Shown piece after piece: positions 31,486 through 42,626 of a stretch of DNA of 64,000 nucleotides (its first letter is position 1; each line of letters opens with the position of its first letter). This DNA is from Ursus arctos. Taxonomy: Eukaryota > Chordata > Mammalia > Carnivora > Ursidae. The DNA lies in NCBI RefSeq assembly GCF_023065955.2, contig NW_026623078.1, forward strand, positions 9,310,199 to 9,374,198. Reading direction: 5' to 3'. The notes below the pieces were generated by a model. The model was given only the letters and a program-made list of their open reading frames with translations. It was not told where the DNA came from and did no database searches. The translations under genes were made by a program, and so were the position numbers.

Positions 31486-32978
31486 TAGCCCACACTGAAA
31501 ATGTAGCAACTCATCAATTATAATTTAATTGTTCATACCAGTGCTAATTCCAGGGATAGGCTTCTACTCTTGGGCTTCTCTTCCTGGTAAGTTGTGATTC
31601 TCAGCATTTGTCTCTTTCTCCAGTTTTCAAGACCTCAATTCTCTGATGGATCTAAGAAGAATTCTTGGGTTTTTTGTTTGTTTGTTTGTTTGTTTAGGTT
31701 ATCTATTGTGAAAACGAAAGTGGTGATTTTCAAGCTCCTTACATGTAAGGACTAAAAACCAAAGGTCTGATTTACTTATTTTAAGTATACGCTGGAAAAA
31801 GTAACTTCATGCTTTAAATAAAAACACACATTACATTTTTATATTTGGAGGTGACTTTTTCACAACTGTTTATTGAATAATTTTGTATGTATAAGCAATT
31901 TATTTTTATAAATTTTAACAGAATTAACACAAATGTCGATAGGAAAGTAGATTACTGATAATCCCTGACTGGCTGGAAAGGTGGAATGGTTGTACCCACT
32001 TGTTCACCCTTTCTCATCCCTCCCTCCATTTATCTCTTCCTTTCACTTGTACTTCTTAAAGATTTTTGGAGATCCTTTCATACAATAAAGTGGTCTGCCT
32101 CAGAGACAGATTTTTCAGCTTTGGTTTACTTTCTTGTCTCCATCTCCTCATTGACTTTCTCTGTTCCCTCATGTCTTCATAAATTCAAAGGGAGCATGAC
32201 CAGTGATCACTTCTTCAGTATTGATTCTTCATGACCAACTTAAGTGATAACGACTTAGGCTGATATTTTTTCAAAGCAGCAAATTATGATTATCTCAATT
32301 CTAATACATTTCTTGTACATTGAAAAACATGAAATATGTCTATATTTTTGAGGTGTGTGGTGTGAATGGATAGTAAGTTTGAGTTCTATATCAAATCTAA
32401 CTAAATGTATTTTGAATTTAAACCTTGATTTCAGGTTGTCTAGACATATAACATATTTCTCTATATCATTTAATGATTTGGATTTAATCTCCCCTAATTT
32501 GGCTAAAATGAGTGAAATTGAGTTAAATAGCTTATTAACTAAAGGTAAGTAAAAACCCATTGCTCTATAGATGATCATCTATTTTGCCTCTTTTAAGCAC
32601 TAGAAAACTATTCTTCATTTGCATTTATTCCCCTTTACCTACTTATTGTCTTCTGTTTAAAGTTGAAAATGAATTATTTGATCATTAAAATTCAGCAATC
32701 TGGAAAATATAACAAAGATTTGTTTATAACACTTATTTATTAGTTTATAATTATTTTAATAGTTTTAAAAGAAATGGTCTAAAATTCTGTACTTTTTAGC
32801 TTGACTGAAAAATTATTTTGTCACTTTTACATTAGCATGTTTTATTTTATTTCTATGTTTTTTCTAGGCTGTGTTTCATGAAATTAAAAAAAAAAAGCCA
32901 TGTTTAAAATTTAGATTTTAAATTGTCTCTTTAAATTTATCTACCAAATAAATTACAAATAATAAATATTTTTATATT
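31486..32978. other. Unassigned interval with weak exon-like features
   Basis: No repeat is confidently named here. It contains a (TTTG)n tract at 31676-31697, a segment at 31832-31930 that recurs diverged at 33196-33282, and a 107-codon minus-strand ORF (32255-32578) overlapping a 65-codon plus ORF (32355-32552). A splice-donor-like 'aaaggtaagt' is at 32541-32550 and an acceptor-like 'tgatttcag' at 32426-32434. Nothing identifies a known gene. Confidence 0.4.
31832..31930 (+). repeat. Diverged duplicated segment, copy 1
   Basis: A 35-base core at 31866-31900 beginning 'ctgtttattgaataatttt' matches 33214-33248 at 34 of 35 positions by eye. 'tttta(a)acagaattaaca' follows in both copies after a variable spacer. 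The upstream 'tttttatattt' is also shared. Confidence 0.75.
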
Positions 32979-32992
32979 TAAAGTGATTTTCT

Positions 32993-33195
32993 TTTTTTTT
33001 TTTTTTTAAGATTTTATTTATTTATTCGACAGAGATAGACACAGCCAGTGAGAGAGGGAACACAAGCAGGGGGAATGGGAGAGGAAGAAGCAGGCTCACA
33101 GCAGAAGAGCCTGATGTGGGGCTCGATCCCATAACGCCGGGATCACGCCCTGAGCCGAAGGCAGACGCTTAACAACTGCGCTACCCAGGCGCCCC
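32993..33195 (-). mobile_element. Can-SINE (arctoid type, young), antisense
   Basis: Long poly-T, 'attcgacagagatagacaca', 'ctcgatcccataacgccggg', 'cacgccctgagccgaaggca' and 'ctacccaggcgcccc'. The exact TSD taaagtgattttct lies at 32979-32992 and 33196-33209. Confidence 0.97.
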
Positions 33196-33282
33196 TAAAG
33201 TGATTTTCTACATCTGTTTATTGAATAATTTTCTATGTATAAGCAATTCAAATGCTTTCTATGAGTTTTAACAGAATTAACA
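33196..33282 (+). repeat. Diverged duplicated segment, copy 2
   Basis: Second copy of the 31832-31930 segment about 1.35 kb downstream. Its left part is interrupted by the Can-SINE at 32993-33195. Confidence 0.75.
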
Positions 33283-33974
33283 TGGAACTTACATAGTCAC
33301 TATGCATGTGTATTTATCTACATGTGAAACTTTTTGGAATGATGTTCCAATACATTATTTTAATATTTATTATCAAGAACATTTATAACTACTTTATAAT
33401 ATATATAAAATTAGAATGTGTATAAAAGAATCTAATTCTTAGATTTAGAGATAGTCAATTATTCATACAGCAAGATCAAGAATAATTTAATTTTTAGACT
33501 AATATATGAACATCAACCTCTGAATTTTTCTATGGTGAAAATGAGCAAACCAAAAAACCTAATGCACAAAATACAGACATATGGAACTAGTTGCTGAATT
33601 CTAGTTGAACATGGACTATAATAGGAAGGCAAATCTGAAAAGATATCTTGGCATTGTCTTAGTTGGAGAATTAATTTCTTATGACAGTCAAGTTAAAAAA
33701 TGCTCTTTTGAGTAATTTCCACAGTTTTATTTTTATCAGATTCCATTCCTTATGTTTATTTCTCAAATGTTTTCACATGATTTCATTTTTGGTCAAATAC
33801 TGGATAATGGCAGAGATAAACAGATTTTGGAGTTTGAAATACAAAAGAAGGTTATAAACACTTTCCAGGTTCAAAGCTGAAATAATGTGTCTCTTTGGGA
33901 AGATTCTAGACTAAAACATTGTAAAGAAGGAACATTAAAAGTATATAACTTGAACTGCTTAAACGTATAGTATC
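33283..33974. other. Unassigned AT-rich interval
   Basis: No repeat or gene is recognised. Confidence 0.4.
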
Positions 33975-33988
33975 AATTTATTAGTGAA

Positions 33989-34186
33989 GTTTTTTTTTTT
34001 TTAAGATTTTGTTTATTTGACAGAGAGAGACACAGCAAGAGAGGGAACACAAGCAGGGGAAATGGGGGAGGAAGAAGCAGGCTTCCTGCTGAGCAGGGAG
34101 CTGGATGTGGGGCTCGATCCCAGGACCCTGGGATCAGGCCCTGGGCCGAAGGCAGACGTTTAATGACTGAGCCACCCAGGTGCCCC
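33989..34186 (-). mobile_element. Can-SINE, antisense
   Basis: 'ttaagattttgtttatttga', 'ctcgatcccaggaccctggg' and 'gagccacccaggtgcccc'. The exact TSD aatttattagtgaa lies at 33975-33988 and 34187-34200. Confidence 0.96.
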
Positions 34187-34200
34187 AATTTATTAGTGAA

Positions 34201-34615
34201 ATTAATCATATAAAAAGAAAATTAGAAAGGTGATATACTTGAGAAATCAAATATATACAAGTTAATTTATGATGAGTCTAAGAATGATGGTGAAATTAGC
34301 TAGAATATATCACATTTTACACGACAACCATGCAAACACATTTTTAAATATCTAGCCTAATATTTAGTTTAGATATCAAGAAAACTTCTTTGTTAAAGAG
34401 AGACTATAAAGAAGTCACTGAAAATTAGAACATTTGATGGAAGACATAACAGCTACTACTAATTTTTTAAAATGGGGTATTATGGTGGTATAATTTTGTC
34501 TTTCAATTAAGACTGAATTAAATATTTTTTTTCCTTCAGAAAACCAGTGTACACACACTGTGCAAATTTGCATGCCAAAAGAAATCCAAAACATACTGGC
34601 AATTCATTTACTTCC
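34201..34615. other. Unassigned AT-rich interval
   Basis: No gene or repeat is recognised. Confidence 0.4.
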
Positions 34616-34905
34616 TTCCACATCTGCTGTCACTAACCCCAATTGTCTAAGCCTCCACTAACTAGTATTGCAAGAACTTCCTAATGGGTCTCTGCATTTC
34701 TATCTTGAGTCTTACATGCATAAGTTTTAAAAGATAGCCATTTTTTAAAATGTGCAAAGAGCTGAGTTGTCTCACTACCTAAAACCATTCATAGCTTCCC
34801 ATTGTTCTTACAGGAAAATCTTAACTCCTACACTTTGTCAGTCAAGCCTTTCACTATTGGTCCTTTTCCTCCTTAATCATCATCTCAAATCATTATCTCT
34901 CCTTT
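34616..34905 (+). mobile_element. L2 (LINE2) fragment, sense
   Basis: Pyrimidine-rich L2 3'-ORF landmarks are 'gaacttcctaatgggtctct', 'aaaaccattcatagcttccc', 'attgttcttacaggaaaatc', 'ttaactcctacactttgtca' and 'caagcctttcactattggtc', in L2 order. It is old and diverged. Confidence 0.65.
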
Positions 34906-35073
34906 TTTGGTAAGTTTTCTGTATAAAGAAGAAAAATATGATCAACTGATAAATTTTTGTTGAACAAATATAAACTAGAGATACAGAAATAAACTAGAGG
35001 CACTAAAGATATCAAGAAGAAGAGATTATTTTATGAGAAGGCTCAGTATCTATATTCTAAATAAATATCCCCT

Positions 35074-35266
35074 CCCCCCTTTTTTAAGAGAGAGAGAGAG
35101 AAAGCAGGTGTGGAGCAAAGGGAGAGGGAGAGAGAAAATTTTAAGCAGGCTCCATGCCCAGTGTGGAGCCAAATGTGGGGCTTGATCTCACAACTCTGAG
35201 ATCATGACCTGAGCTGAAATCAAGAGTCAGACACTTAACTAACTGGCTGAACCATGCAGGAGCCCC
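35074..35266 (-). mobile_element. Can-SINE, older type, antisense
   Basis: 'agcaggctccatgcccagtg', 'gggcttgatctcacaactct', 'gagatcatgacctgagctga' and 'aatcaagagtcagacactta' belong to an older Can-SINE variant. The imperfect TSD is 'ataaatatcccct' and 'acaaatatcccct'. Confidence 0.93.
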
Positions 35267-35370
35267 AACAAATATCCCCTTTTAACAAGGGAAAGTACTA
35301 TCATTTTTTTTCTTCTAAAGCTAAGCCTTATAGAAACATTAGTTTTTATTATTAAAGGTAGATAATATTA

Positions 35371-35373
35371 ATA

Positions 35374-35417
<44 letters not shown>
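35371..35417 (+). repeat. (TA)n microsatellite
   Basis: AT dinucleotide run with one TGTG interruption near 35379-35383. Confidence 0.95.
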
Positions 35418-35419
<2 letters not shown>

Positions 35420-35857
35420 GTTTCTTTGGGGAATTATATATGTAGTATTGTTTAATGGAATTACATGTTTTTATATCTAACACATTTATTGAAATAATAA
35501 AATTGTTCTGAAATGGCTGTTTTGGAAGCCTATATGAAGAATTGACAGATTTTTAGGACAATTATAATTGCTTATGATTTAAGAAGTTTAGTAAAATATT
35601 AGGGTACAAATGATAATTATAATTTTTATAGTAAAAGAAAGTTGGCAGCTTTGTTTTCTATATAACCACAATAGACTGGTTGATTTGAGCCTTTCCAAGG
35701 GGTATACACACTCATTCTCTTGCTGACAACTCGAATTTTTAAAACTGCAAGTTTGAGAACAAGACCAGGGCTTTCATGAATACACAAAGATAAATGCCAT
35801 CCCATGAAACACTTTGAGAAAGCTCTTTTAGAATTGTTTAAGCTGTGGTTGTGGTAA

Positions 35858-35930
35858 GAGAAAAAGAGACAGAGAGAGACACAGAGAAAGAGAAGGAAAG
35901 AGAAAGAGAAGAAAATAAGAAAGACAGGGC
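35858..35930 (+). repeat. Purine-rich low-complexity tract
   Basis: Irregular GAGA/GAAA repeats; the strand is almost entirely purine, with occasional C. Confidence 0.85.
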
Positions 35931-36583
35931 GACATCACACTGTGCTGGGAACCAGGCATTTTTGGAAGGGATGTATATAAAAATAGAAATGGTGGTGTCA
36001 TCAGATTGGTGAGGTTCCAGGTCTAACTGTGTATCTTGATGACTTGGTTAGGAATTGTTGGGCTCCAGAACTCTTGAGAAATTGAGTATGTTTGCTAGTG
36101 ATTAATTAAAATTGACTGAATGACATTGAATTGTGTTGTTAGATTGATAAGATTTCATATATTTATATATTCAAAAACATTTTTTTTCTTTCCATATTGT
36201 GGTAGGCCTTAGAGATATAGCTATTGACAGGATTTGCTTAGACCCCATCTACCCTTGTGGAATATCCCTCAAGAATTAGAAAGAAATTTTATTTTATTCA
36301 TCTCTTTTAGGAACTCTGTTCTTTACAGCTGGTTAGATCTCTTCTTCTTTGAAAAATACCATATTCTTTCATCAGAATTCTCATGAATTAACTTTTCCTT
36401 TCATTTCAATTTTACTTCCCTCAGCTTCCTCCTTTATGATTTGAGGTGTTCATTTACCACTTACTATAAGACATGAACTGTATTAGAATCTGGGAATAGA
36501 GAACTGAAAATCCAATCTCAGCCTTTCAGGGGCTCCTATTCCAACTATCAGTTGAGACCAAGGCCGATGAATTAATCCCAGAT

Positions 36584-37142
36584 TAAGATGGTTATTTTTA
36601 TGTGTCAAGGTGATGGGATCACAGGATGCCCAGATAAATAAGCATTATTTTGATTGTGGCTGTGAGGGTGTTTCTGGATGAAATTGGGATTCCAATTAGT
36701 GGACTCAGTAAAAGCAGTTTGCCCTACCCAAAGTTGGTGGGCATCGGCCAATCTGTAGAAGGCCTGAATAGAACAAAGGGACAGAAGAAGAAAAAATTCA
36801 GCTTTTCCTGCCTAACTATTTGAGCTGGGATGTTGATGTTCTGCCATTAGTGCTCCTGGTTCTCAAGCCTTCAGACTTAGACTAAATAATGCCACCAACT
36901 CCCCTGGGATGCCAGCTTGAAGAAAGCAGATTATAGGACTTCTCATCCCCCAGAATTTCATGAGACAATGCCTTGTAATAAATCTCTTCATCATAAGTCA
37001 TATATATCTATATCTCTATATCTAGTCATCTATCTATCTATCTATCTATCTATCATCATCTATCTATCTATCATCTATCTATCATCTGTCTATCATTTCT
37101 CCTATTGGTTCTGCTTCTCTGGAGAAACTTAACTGATACTCA
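36584..37142 (+). mobile_element. MLT2-type solo LTR (ERVL), with (TCTA)n expansion
   Basis: 'agatggttatttttatgtgt', 'gtgagggtgtttctggatga', 'gtggactcagtaaaagcag', 'aggcctgaatagaacaaagg', 'agctgggatgttgatg', 'taataaatctcttcat' and 'ctattggttctgcttctctg' match the same family as 558-1042, with more of the central region retained. The usual short TA-rich stretch after the AATAAA has expanded into a TCTA/TCA tetranucleotide array at ~37005-37095. Confidence 0.85.
37005..37095 (+). repeat. (TCTA)n compound microsatellite in the LTR
   Basis: Interrupted TCTA array with TCA triplet breaks, lying between the LTR polyadenylation signal and its 3' end. Confidence 0.95.
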
Positions 37143-38639
37143 AGCTCATGTTCAATAACTATTGAACTATGTACAAGACTAATTAAGCTTATATTATAAA
37201 TTTTTTCTAGTTGTGGTTGTACTTAAGAAGAGACAATGTCTAATGATGAGGGAAGCAATTTATGGCCTATGCACAAAAGGCATCACATAAGATTCTCCAT
37301 CAAAAAGACCAGAGGTATGGAGAAATGGGTGTATTTATCAGGAAAAATGGTGCCAACTCTCATACTTTCTTAATCTTTTAGTCCTTCTGATTTCAAAGTA
37401 ATAAAATTTGATTCATAATAGTCAGTGTCTTAGAAAAATGTATCACTAAATTGCATATCTAATTATTTATATAATAAACCTTTAAACTTTTAACATGTAG
37501 TATGAATCATTGTTCTTCACTGAAAACTCTTTCCAACAAGAAAATTGTTTATCTAAAAATAATCAAAGAACAAATATATTTGGCTTATAGATAAAGGAGA
37601 AATGTCAGGAAATTCTTTGGGAACTGCAAAACAATCCTAAAAACTTTACTGATGTTTTAGGTCAGTTTTCCTAGAGGAGTTGGAGAGATATTTTTGTTCA
37701 AGTTATTTATTGGGTGAGTACTCGCAAGAAAGAAAAGCTGGATAGAGCAGGGGGAAAAGTCTAACAAGAATGTAGTTGCACCTACCCACCAGCTTCAATA
37801 TGATACCATGGAGAAACTCTGAAACAGGAAATGCACTGTAGAGTTATTTTCTCCTTGAGGCAAGTGGCTGGAATTGTATACCTGTTTTTCAGTCAATCTT
37901 TGGTCATGGTCACTCCAGTATGGAAAGTGCCAGTGCATACTCTTGTGTTAAGCAGCTCCTCTTTGAAGGAAGGCATTGGTCTGGAGAAAAGGCAACTGTG
38001 AGCCATTATCAGGCAGTACTTACAGCATGTAGGGGGTGAAGCATCTGCTGACAAGGAAAATCTAGGCAAAGCAACAATGGCATCCACCAAGTGACTTTTC
38101 AAATTGATGAATATTTCTTTAAGGTCACATTTTTTCCAACATCTCAATTTTTTGCAAACAAACAAGAATTTTGTCAAGTGGGACTCAATACAGGAAGAGA
38201 ACCAGAAGAGAGAATACATTGGGAGATAGTTAGATCCTGCTTCAACTTAGGAACTGAACTTAGAGCAGCAGTAGTAAATCAAAGACTGCTCGTTTCTAAC
38301 TTCTACTTTAAGTCCTTTGAGAGCCAGATTTTTAAATGTACATGAATCATTTTGACTCCATAATTCTTTTCTAACCAGCTGAGAAAATTGAGTATGGGAT
38401 TTTGAACATTCACTTACCACTTCCAAAAATGAGTTCTAATAGACCTGTTCTCAAGTATAATTTGGAAAGAGCTATGACAATCAATGTATGTGGATATACC
38501 AGAGTTTTGTAGACAGCTTCCACATTGAGCTAAATGACTCTCCTAGACTGGTACTTGCACACAAGTGATAAGATATATTTTTCATAAATATTTGTTAAAA
38601 GGTGGATTTATATATATTAGAGTAGGTAAGTTCATGCTT
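37143..38639. other. Unassigned interval
   Basis: The overlapping ORFs at 37893-38219 (minus, 108 aa) and 38091-38345 (plus, 84 aa) are not accompanied by promoter, splice or family motifs. The segment 37650-38400 has a GC content slightly above its surroundings and may be an unrecognised old LTR or DNA element. I cannot name it. Confidence 0.35.
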
Positions 38640-38720
38640 CCTTCACAAACAGCCCTTCCTTCCTCCCACCCTTTCTTCCTTCCTTCCTTCTTTTCTTCCT
38701 TCTTCTTTCCCTCTTCCTTG
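38640..38720 (+). repeat. (TTCC)n-rich pyrimidine tract
   Basis: Interrupted CTTC/TTCC repeats. Confidence 0.9.
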
Positions 38721-38764
38721 ACATTTCTATTACAGATTTTTTCCAACAGTCATGTTCAACCATA

Positions 38765-39050
38765 ATCACCCCACAAGTATTGAGCATATTCTATATGCAA
38801 TGCCTTGTGTTAAATGCTGAAGGCACAGGCATTTGGGATAACTCCAGGAGTAGAGGAATTTATACATCTAGCCAAGGAAAGAAACATATGGGCAATATAG
38901 CTTGCTATCAGGGATACTATATGTAAAATAAAATGTAGTCACAAAGAAAAAAAAGTAATACCAGACTGGAGGGGTTCCTAAAAATTTGATAGATGAGATA
39001 ATATGTGAGCTAAGTTTGAAGAATAAGCTGAACATTTCCAGATGAAGATG
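38765..39050 (-). mobile_element. L2 (LINE2) fragment, antisense
   Basis: 'tattgagcatattctatatg', 'caatgccttgtgttaaatgc', 'tgaaggcacaggcatttggg' and 'tgtgagctaagtttgaagaa' follow antisense L2 3' sequence ('...gagcacctactatgtgccaggcact...'). Confidence 0.6.
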
Positions 39051-39478
39051 GAGATGAATACCTTACAGTCAGTAGTCAACCGTGCTATGAACATACTCAG
39101 TTAACTACATTCTGCTTTCCATTTAAGGGTAACAGAGAAAACCATACCTATTTATTTTCTCTTCCTTTAGTTTTCTCATCACCATTAATGTAAATGCTTA
39201 TGAATGTTAATGCTCACTTGGAATTCAGAGAAAATCCAGATACATAAACTGAAAAAAATTAAAATAAAGAAAATTAAAACAAATCAAGCTAAAAATGGAA
39301 TTTTAATCATAAATATTCCCATAGTCCAGTGCAAAAGGGGAAAAATGTTTAAAGCCTTCATATGAGATCTTACCATGTTGTCTTCAAATTTAAAGATTTG
39401 CTTCTCATTTGGAGACTCACCCTTCTTCCTCCCCCTCTGAGAGAAGACGTTCTCTAATCTGCCCCTTTCTTCTAATTT
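39051..39478. other. Unassigned AT-rich interval
   Basis: Nothing recognised. Confidence 0.4.
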
Positions 39479-39488
39479 TTTAAAGATT

Positions 39489-39531
<43 letters not shown>

Positions 39532-39708
39532 TCAGAGAGGGGGAGAGAGAGAGAGCACAAGCAGGCGGAGCAGCAGGGAGAGGGAGAAGCAGGCTCCTCA
39601 CTGAGCCAGGACCCAATGTGGGAAGATGCAGGACTATTCCAGCACTCCAGGATCATGGCCTGAGCCAAAGGTAAACACTTAGCTGACTGAGCAACCCAGT
39701 TGTCCCGC
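39479..39708 (-). mobile_element. Can-SINE, antisense, with expanded TTTA tail
   Basis: 'aaagattttatttatt' is expanded to about twelve TTTA units (39487-39530). The body 'agcacaagcaggcggagcag' and a degraded head ending 'gcaacccagttgtccc' follow. TSD ttcttctaattt at 39467-39478 and 39709-39720. Confidence 0.93.
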
Positions 39709-39720
39709 TTCTTCTAATTT

Positions 39721-41106
39721 CTCATAACTATTATGTATTCATTCACTCTGTCTGGAGAGGGAAAATCACAGCATTTGTTATTCTGCAACAACACATTTCC
39801 AAAATTCCCTGGAACAAGACAGTGGAAGGTGGGCTTTGGTATTCCAAACAAGGTCATACTAGGATCTACCACTGTGAGGGAGGGACATGTCACTTCTCTG
39901 GCTTCTAGCAGGTAACTCTTTGCACATTCTACATATACCATTCTGAGTATAGTTGCTAATTCTCACAGTACAGTTTACACACATATTATTTTTTTAAAGG
40001 TTTTCCTGACTGTAAAATCTTCAGAGATTCCAAGTCTCAAAATTAGGATAATGAATATTGTTCAGTATCGCTTTAGCTACTCTTTCTTTGCTTCCAGACA
40101 AGAGGATGAACCATTTGGCTGCATAAGAAACAAGACCCGAAAACTGCTTTTCCATCTAATTAAAACATCTCTGACTGGTGAACATGTTCAAGTTCACAAT
40201 GTACTGGTAGAAGCCAAGGAAGTTCAGATTTTGTTCCTTACAGACAAGCCACCCTACCTTCTTTGTCATGTTATGTCATCTATTCCCTTCTCCAGGCACT
40301 GTCCTCCTCCACTAGTCTGGAAGCCAAAAAGATTTGTAGTACCACTGTCTAGATTCAACATCCAGAGGTGAAAGAGAGAGCATGTGGTAAAATGCTGGGT
40401 TTTAAAATTTTACTTTAATTGACATTTCATTGTAATTAGCTTGTTTGGACTTCTCCAAATGGTTTCCAAATAAATACGTTTTCTTTTTCTTTACATTTAT
40501 CAGTATACCTTTTACACACGGTAGGGGTGCAACTTTTATAGACTACGATATAAATAGTGACTCATGCAGTTTCTGCATTATGTTTACATAATCACTTATT
40601 TAAAAATATTCATGTTTTAAAATATATACGTAAAACCACTGACAAAATTCCTGGGAATATTTGCCTGGCATTAACAATTAATTATCTTCAAGGTTTTATT
40701 TCAGTTTTTGCTGTTTACTTTGTTTGTGTTGTAAAACTCCACATATTTTTAAAAAAACATTGAACACAACACCTATTTTAGCTGTTTTCAATATTTTAAA
40801 AATGACTGGCAGTATACGTTTAAGCTGAAAAGCTGCGATAATATCTAGTTTGTATACTGCCAAAAATAAAAGCAGATACAAAACTGCATTGGATTAGTAC
40901 TGGAAAAGATCAACACATTAAGTTCAGACGAATCATTAAGGGCAGACTATGGCACAAAATTGTGTAATATTGCAATTTTAAAAATGAATATTAAGGCATG
41001 GAGTACTTGGCAAAAACTGTGTGTATTCTATTAATTTTCATTTAGATCTTGTATTAGTCAATGGATTTTGCTGGTACATTTCCCCATTTGGTAAAAGAGA
41101 GTTTAC
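39721..41106. other. Unassigned interval holding a 106-codon ORF
   Basis: This is the longest stretch that I cannot match to repeats in the second half of the window. It contains the ORF at 40051-40371 listed separately. Opposite-strand 60-75 codon ORFs at 39714-39941 and 39733-39915 overlap each other and are probably chance. Confidence 0.4.
40051..40371 (+). other. Uncharacterised 106-codon ORF (not called as a gene)
   Basis: An ATG-started ORF of 106 codons lies in sequence I do not recognise as repetitive. The translation has a mixed, non-low-complexity composition with a central charged stretch and no signal peptide, membrane segment or known motif. A splice-acceptor-like 'tttctttgcttccag' ends at about 40098, and 'ccagaggtgaaa' (40361-40372) is a weak donor-like site just before the stop. 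There is no Kozak-strength context and no family recognition. Chance or an old pseudogene is the default reading. Confidence 0.2.
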
Positions 41107-41318
41107 GGTGCACCTGGGTGGCTCAGTCAGTTAAGTGTCTGACTCGTGATTTTTGGCACAGGTCATGGTCTCAGAGTTGTGAGATCAAGCCCTGTATAGG
41201 GCTCCATTCTCATAGTGGAGTCGGCTTGAGATTCTCTCCCTCTGCCCCTTCCCCCATTTGTGCTGTCTCTCTCAAATAAATAAATAAATAAATAAATAAA
41301 TAAAATCTTTAAAAAAAA
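41107..41318 (+). mobile_element. Can-SINE
   Basis: 'ggtgcacctgggtggctcag' head, 'caggtcatggtctcagagtt' body and an expanded AAAT tail (41273-41302) ending 'aaaatctttaaaaaaaa'. I could not identify a clean TSD. Confidence 0.92.
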
Positions 41319-41795
41319 GATTTCAATTTTTAATCTTCATTGTCTCTTTTATTCTTAACTTTCCTTGGAGTCATGTTGTAGGTCATGGGTAAAGGGCTGT
41401 TTTAAATAGTCAAGCAGCACATAGAACTTGCAGCAGAAGTGAGTAGTACATAGGAGGATAGGTCAAGGTGAAACTTTTTTTGAGAAGAGTAAGAATGGAG
41501 GAAGTGGATAAAGAAGAAAGATTATAGACCTAAAGGAATGGGGTATGTTAGAAGGAGTCAAAGCATTGATCTGACATGGGGCATAGACTATGGGAAAAAA
41601 GGCATCAATTAAATGAAAGTCATTTCTAAGGTAGGAGCTAACTAAGGAGCTAAATAAGAAGAAATATTACAGAATCAGTATACAAGATCAAAGTTAATTT
41701 ACAGCAGTTTAGATTTAGACTTGAGCCCATGAGTCACTATCTTATAGTGACTTCAGATGCAAAAGTGAGAGATGGAACACAAATGTTAAAGTTTC
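41319..41795. other. Unassigned interval
   Basis: Purine-rich, possibly antisense L2-like between 41400 and 41650, but without enough landmarks to call. Confidence 0.35.
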
Positions 41796-42347
41796 CAAGA
41801 ATCACCCATAGTCAATGTCATTCTCTATGGGGAAAAACAGCTTTTCCCCTAAGGTCATAAACAAGACAGGGATGTCTACTCTCACCACAGTTATTTAACA
41901 TAGTATTGGAGGTCCCACAAAAAATAATCAGACAACATAAAGAAATAAAAGTCATCCAAATCAGCAAGGACATGATACTATATATATAAATGACACTACT
42001 TGCAAATGACATGATACTATATGTAGAAAATCCAAAAGACTCAACCAAAAAATTGCTAGAACTTATATGAATTCAGTAAAGTCAGAGGATACAAAATCAA
42101 CATACAGGAATCTGTTGTATTTCTATACACCAATAATGAAGCAGTAGAAAGACAAATCAAGGATTCAATCTCATTTACAATTGCACCAAAAACCATAAGA
42201 CACCTAGGAATAAACCTAACCAAAGAAGTGAAAGACTTGTACTCTGAAAACCATAAAACACTGATGAAAGAAATTGAAGATGACACAAAGAAATGGAAAA
42301 ACATTCCATGTCAATGCTCATGGACTGGAAGAACAAATACTGTTAAA

Positions 42348-42400
42348 ATGTTTATATATTATATTATATTACATTACATTATATTATATTACATTGATAT
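42348..42400 (+). repeat. TATTA/TTACA low-complexity expansion in L1
   Basis: An irregular 'ttatattaca' repeat is flanked by a 'tgttaaaatg' duplication (42341-42350 and 42400-42409), showing that local slippage copied adjacent L1 sequence too. Confidence 0.8.
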
Positions 42401-42430
42401 TGTTAAAATGATTATAAAGCAATCTGTATA

Positions 42431-42626
42431 TTTATGTATTTATTAAATATTTTATTTATTTATTTATTTTGAGAGAAAGAGAGAGAACGAGTAAGGGGGG
42501 GCAGAGGGAGAGGGAGAAGCAGACTCCCTGCTGAGCAGGGAGCCCAATGCAGGGCTTGATCCCAAGACCCAGGATCATGACCTGAGCCACAGGCAGTTGT
42601 TTAACTGACAGCCACCCAGGAGCCTC
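42431..42626 (-). mobile_element. Can-SINE, antisense, nested in L1
   Basis: 'attttatttatttatttatt' tail, 'ggagaagcagactccctgct', 'ggatcatgacctgagccaca' and 'cagccacccaggagcctc' head. The L1 sequence resumes with a diverged TSD ('aagcaatctgtatattt' and 'aaacatctacatattt'). Confidence 0.93.

Larger units (their letters stand above)
35281..36583. other. Unassigned interval with simple repeats
   Basis: It contains a (TA)n tract at 35371-35417 and a purine-rich (GAGA)-like stretch at ~35860-35930. Otherwise ordinary AT-rich DNA with no recognisable genes. Confidence 0.4.

Noticed and set aside
37005..37095. Regularly spaced repeats that could be mistaken for a repeat array such as CRISPR
   Set aside because: Tetranucleotide microsatellite in a mammalian LTR; no spacers of constant length and no cas-like genes. 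The same applies to 45249-45433.
37893..38345. Overlapping 108-codon (minus) and 84-codon (plus) ORFs
   Set aside because: Mutually overlapping frames without motifs, splice signals or codon bias; kept only as unassigned sequence.
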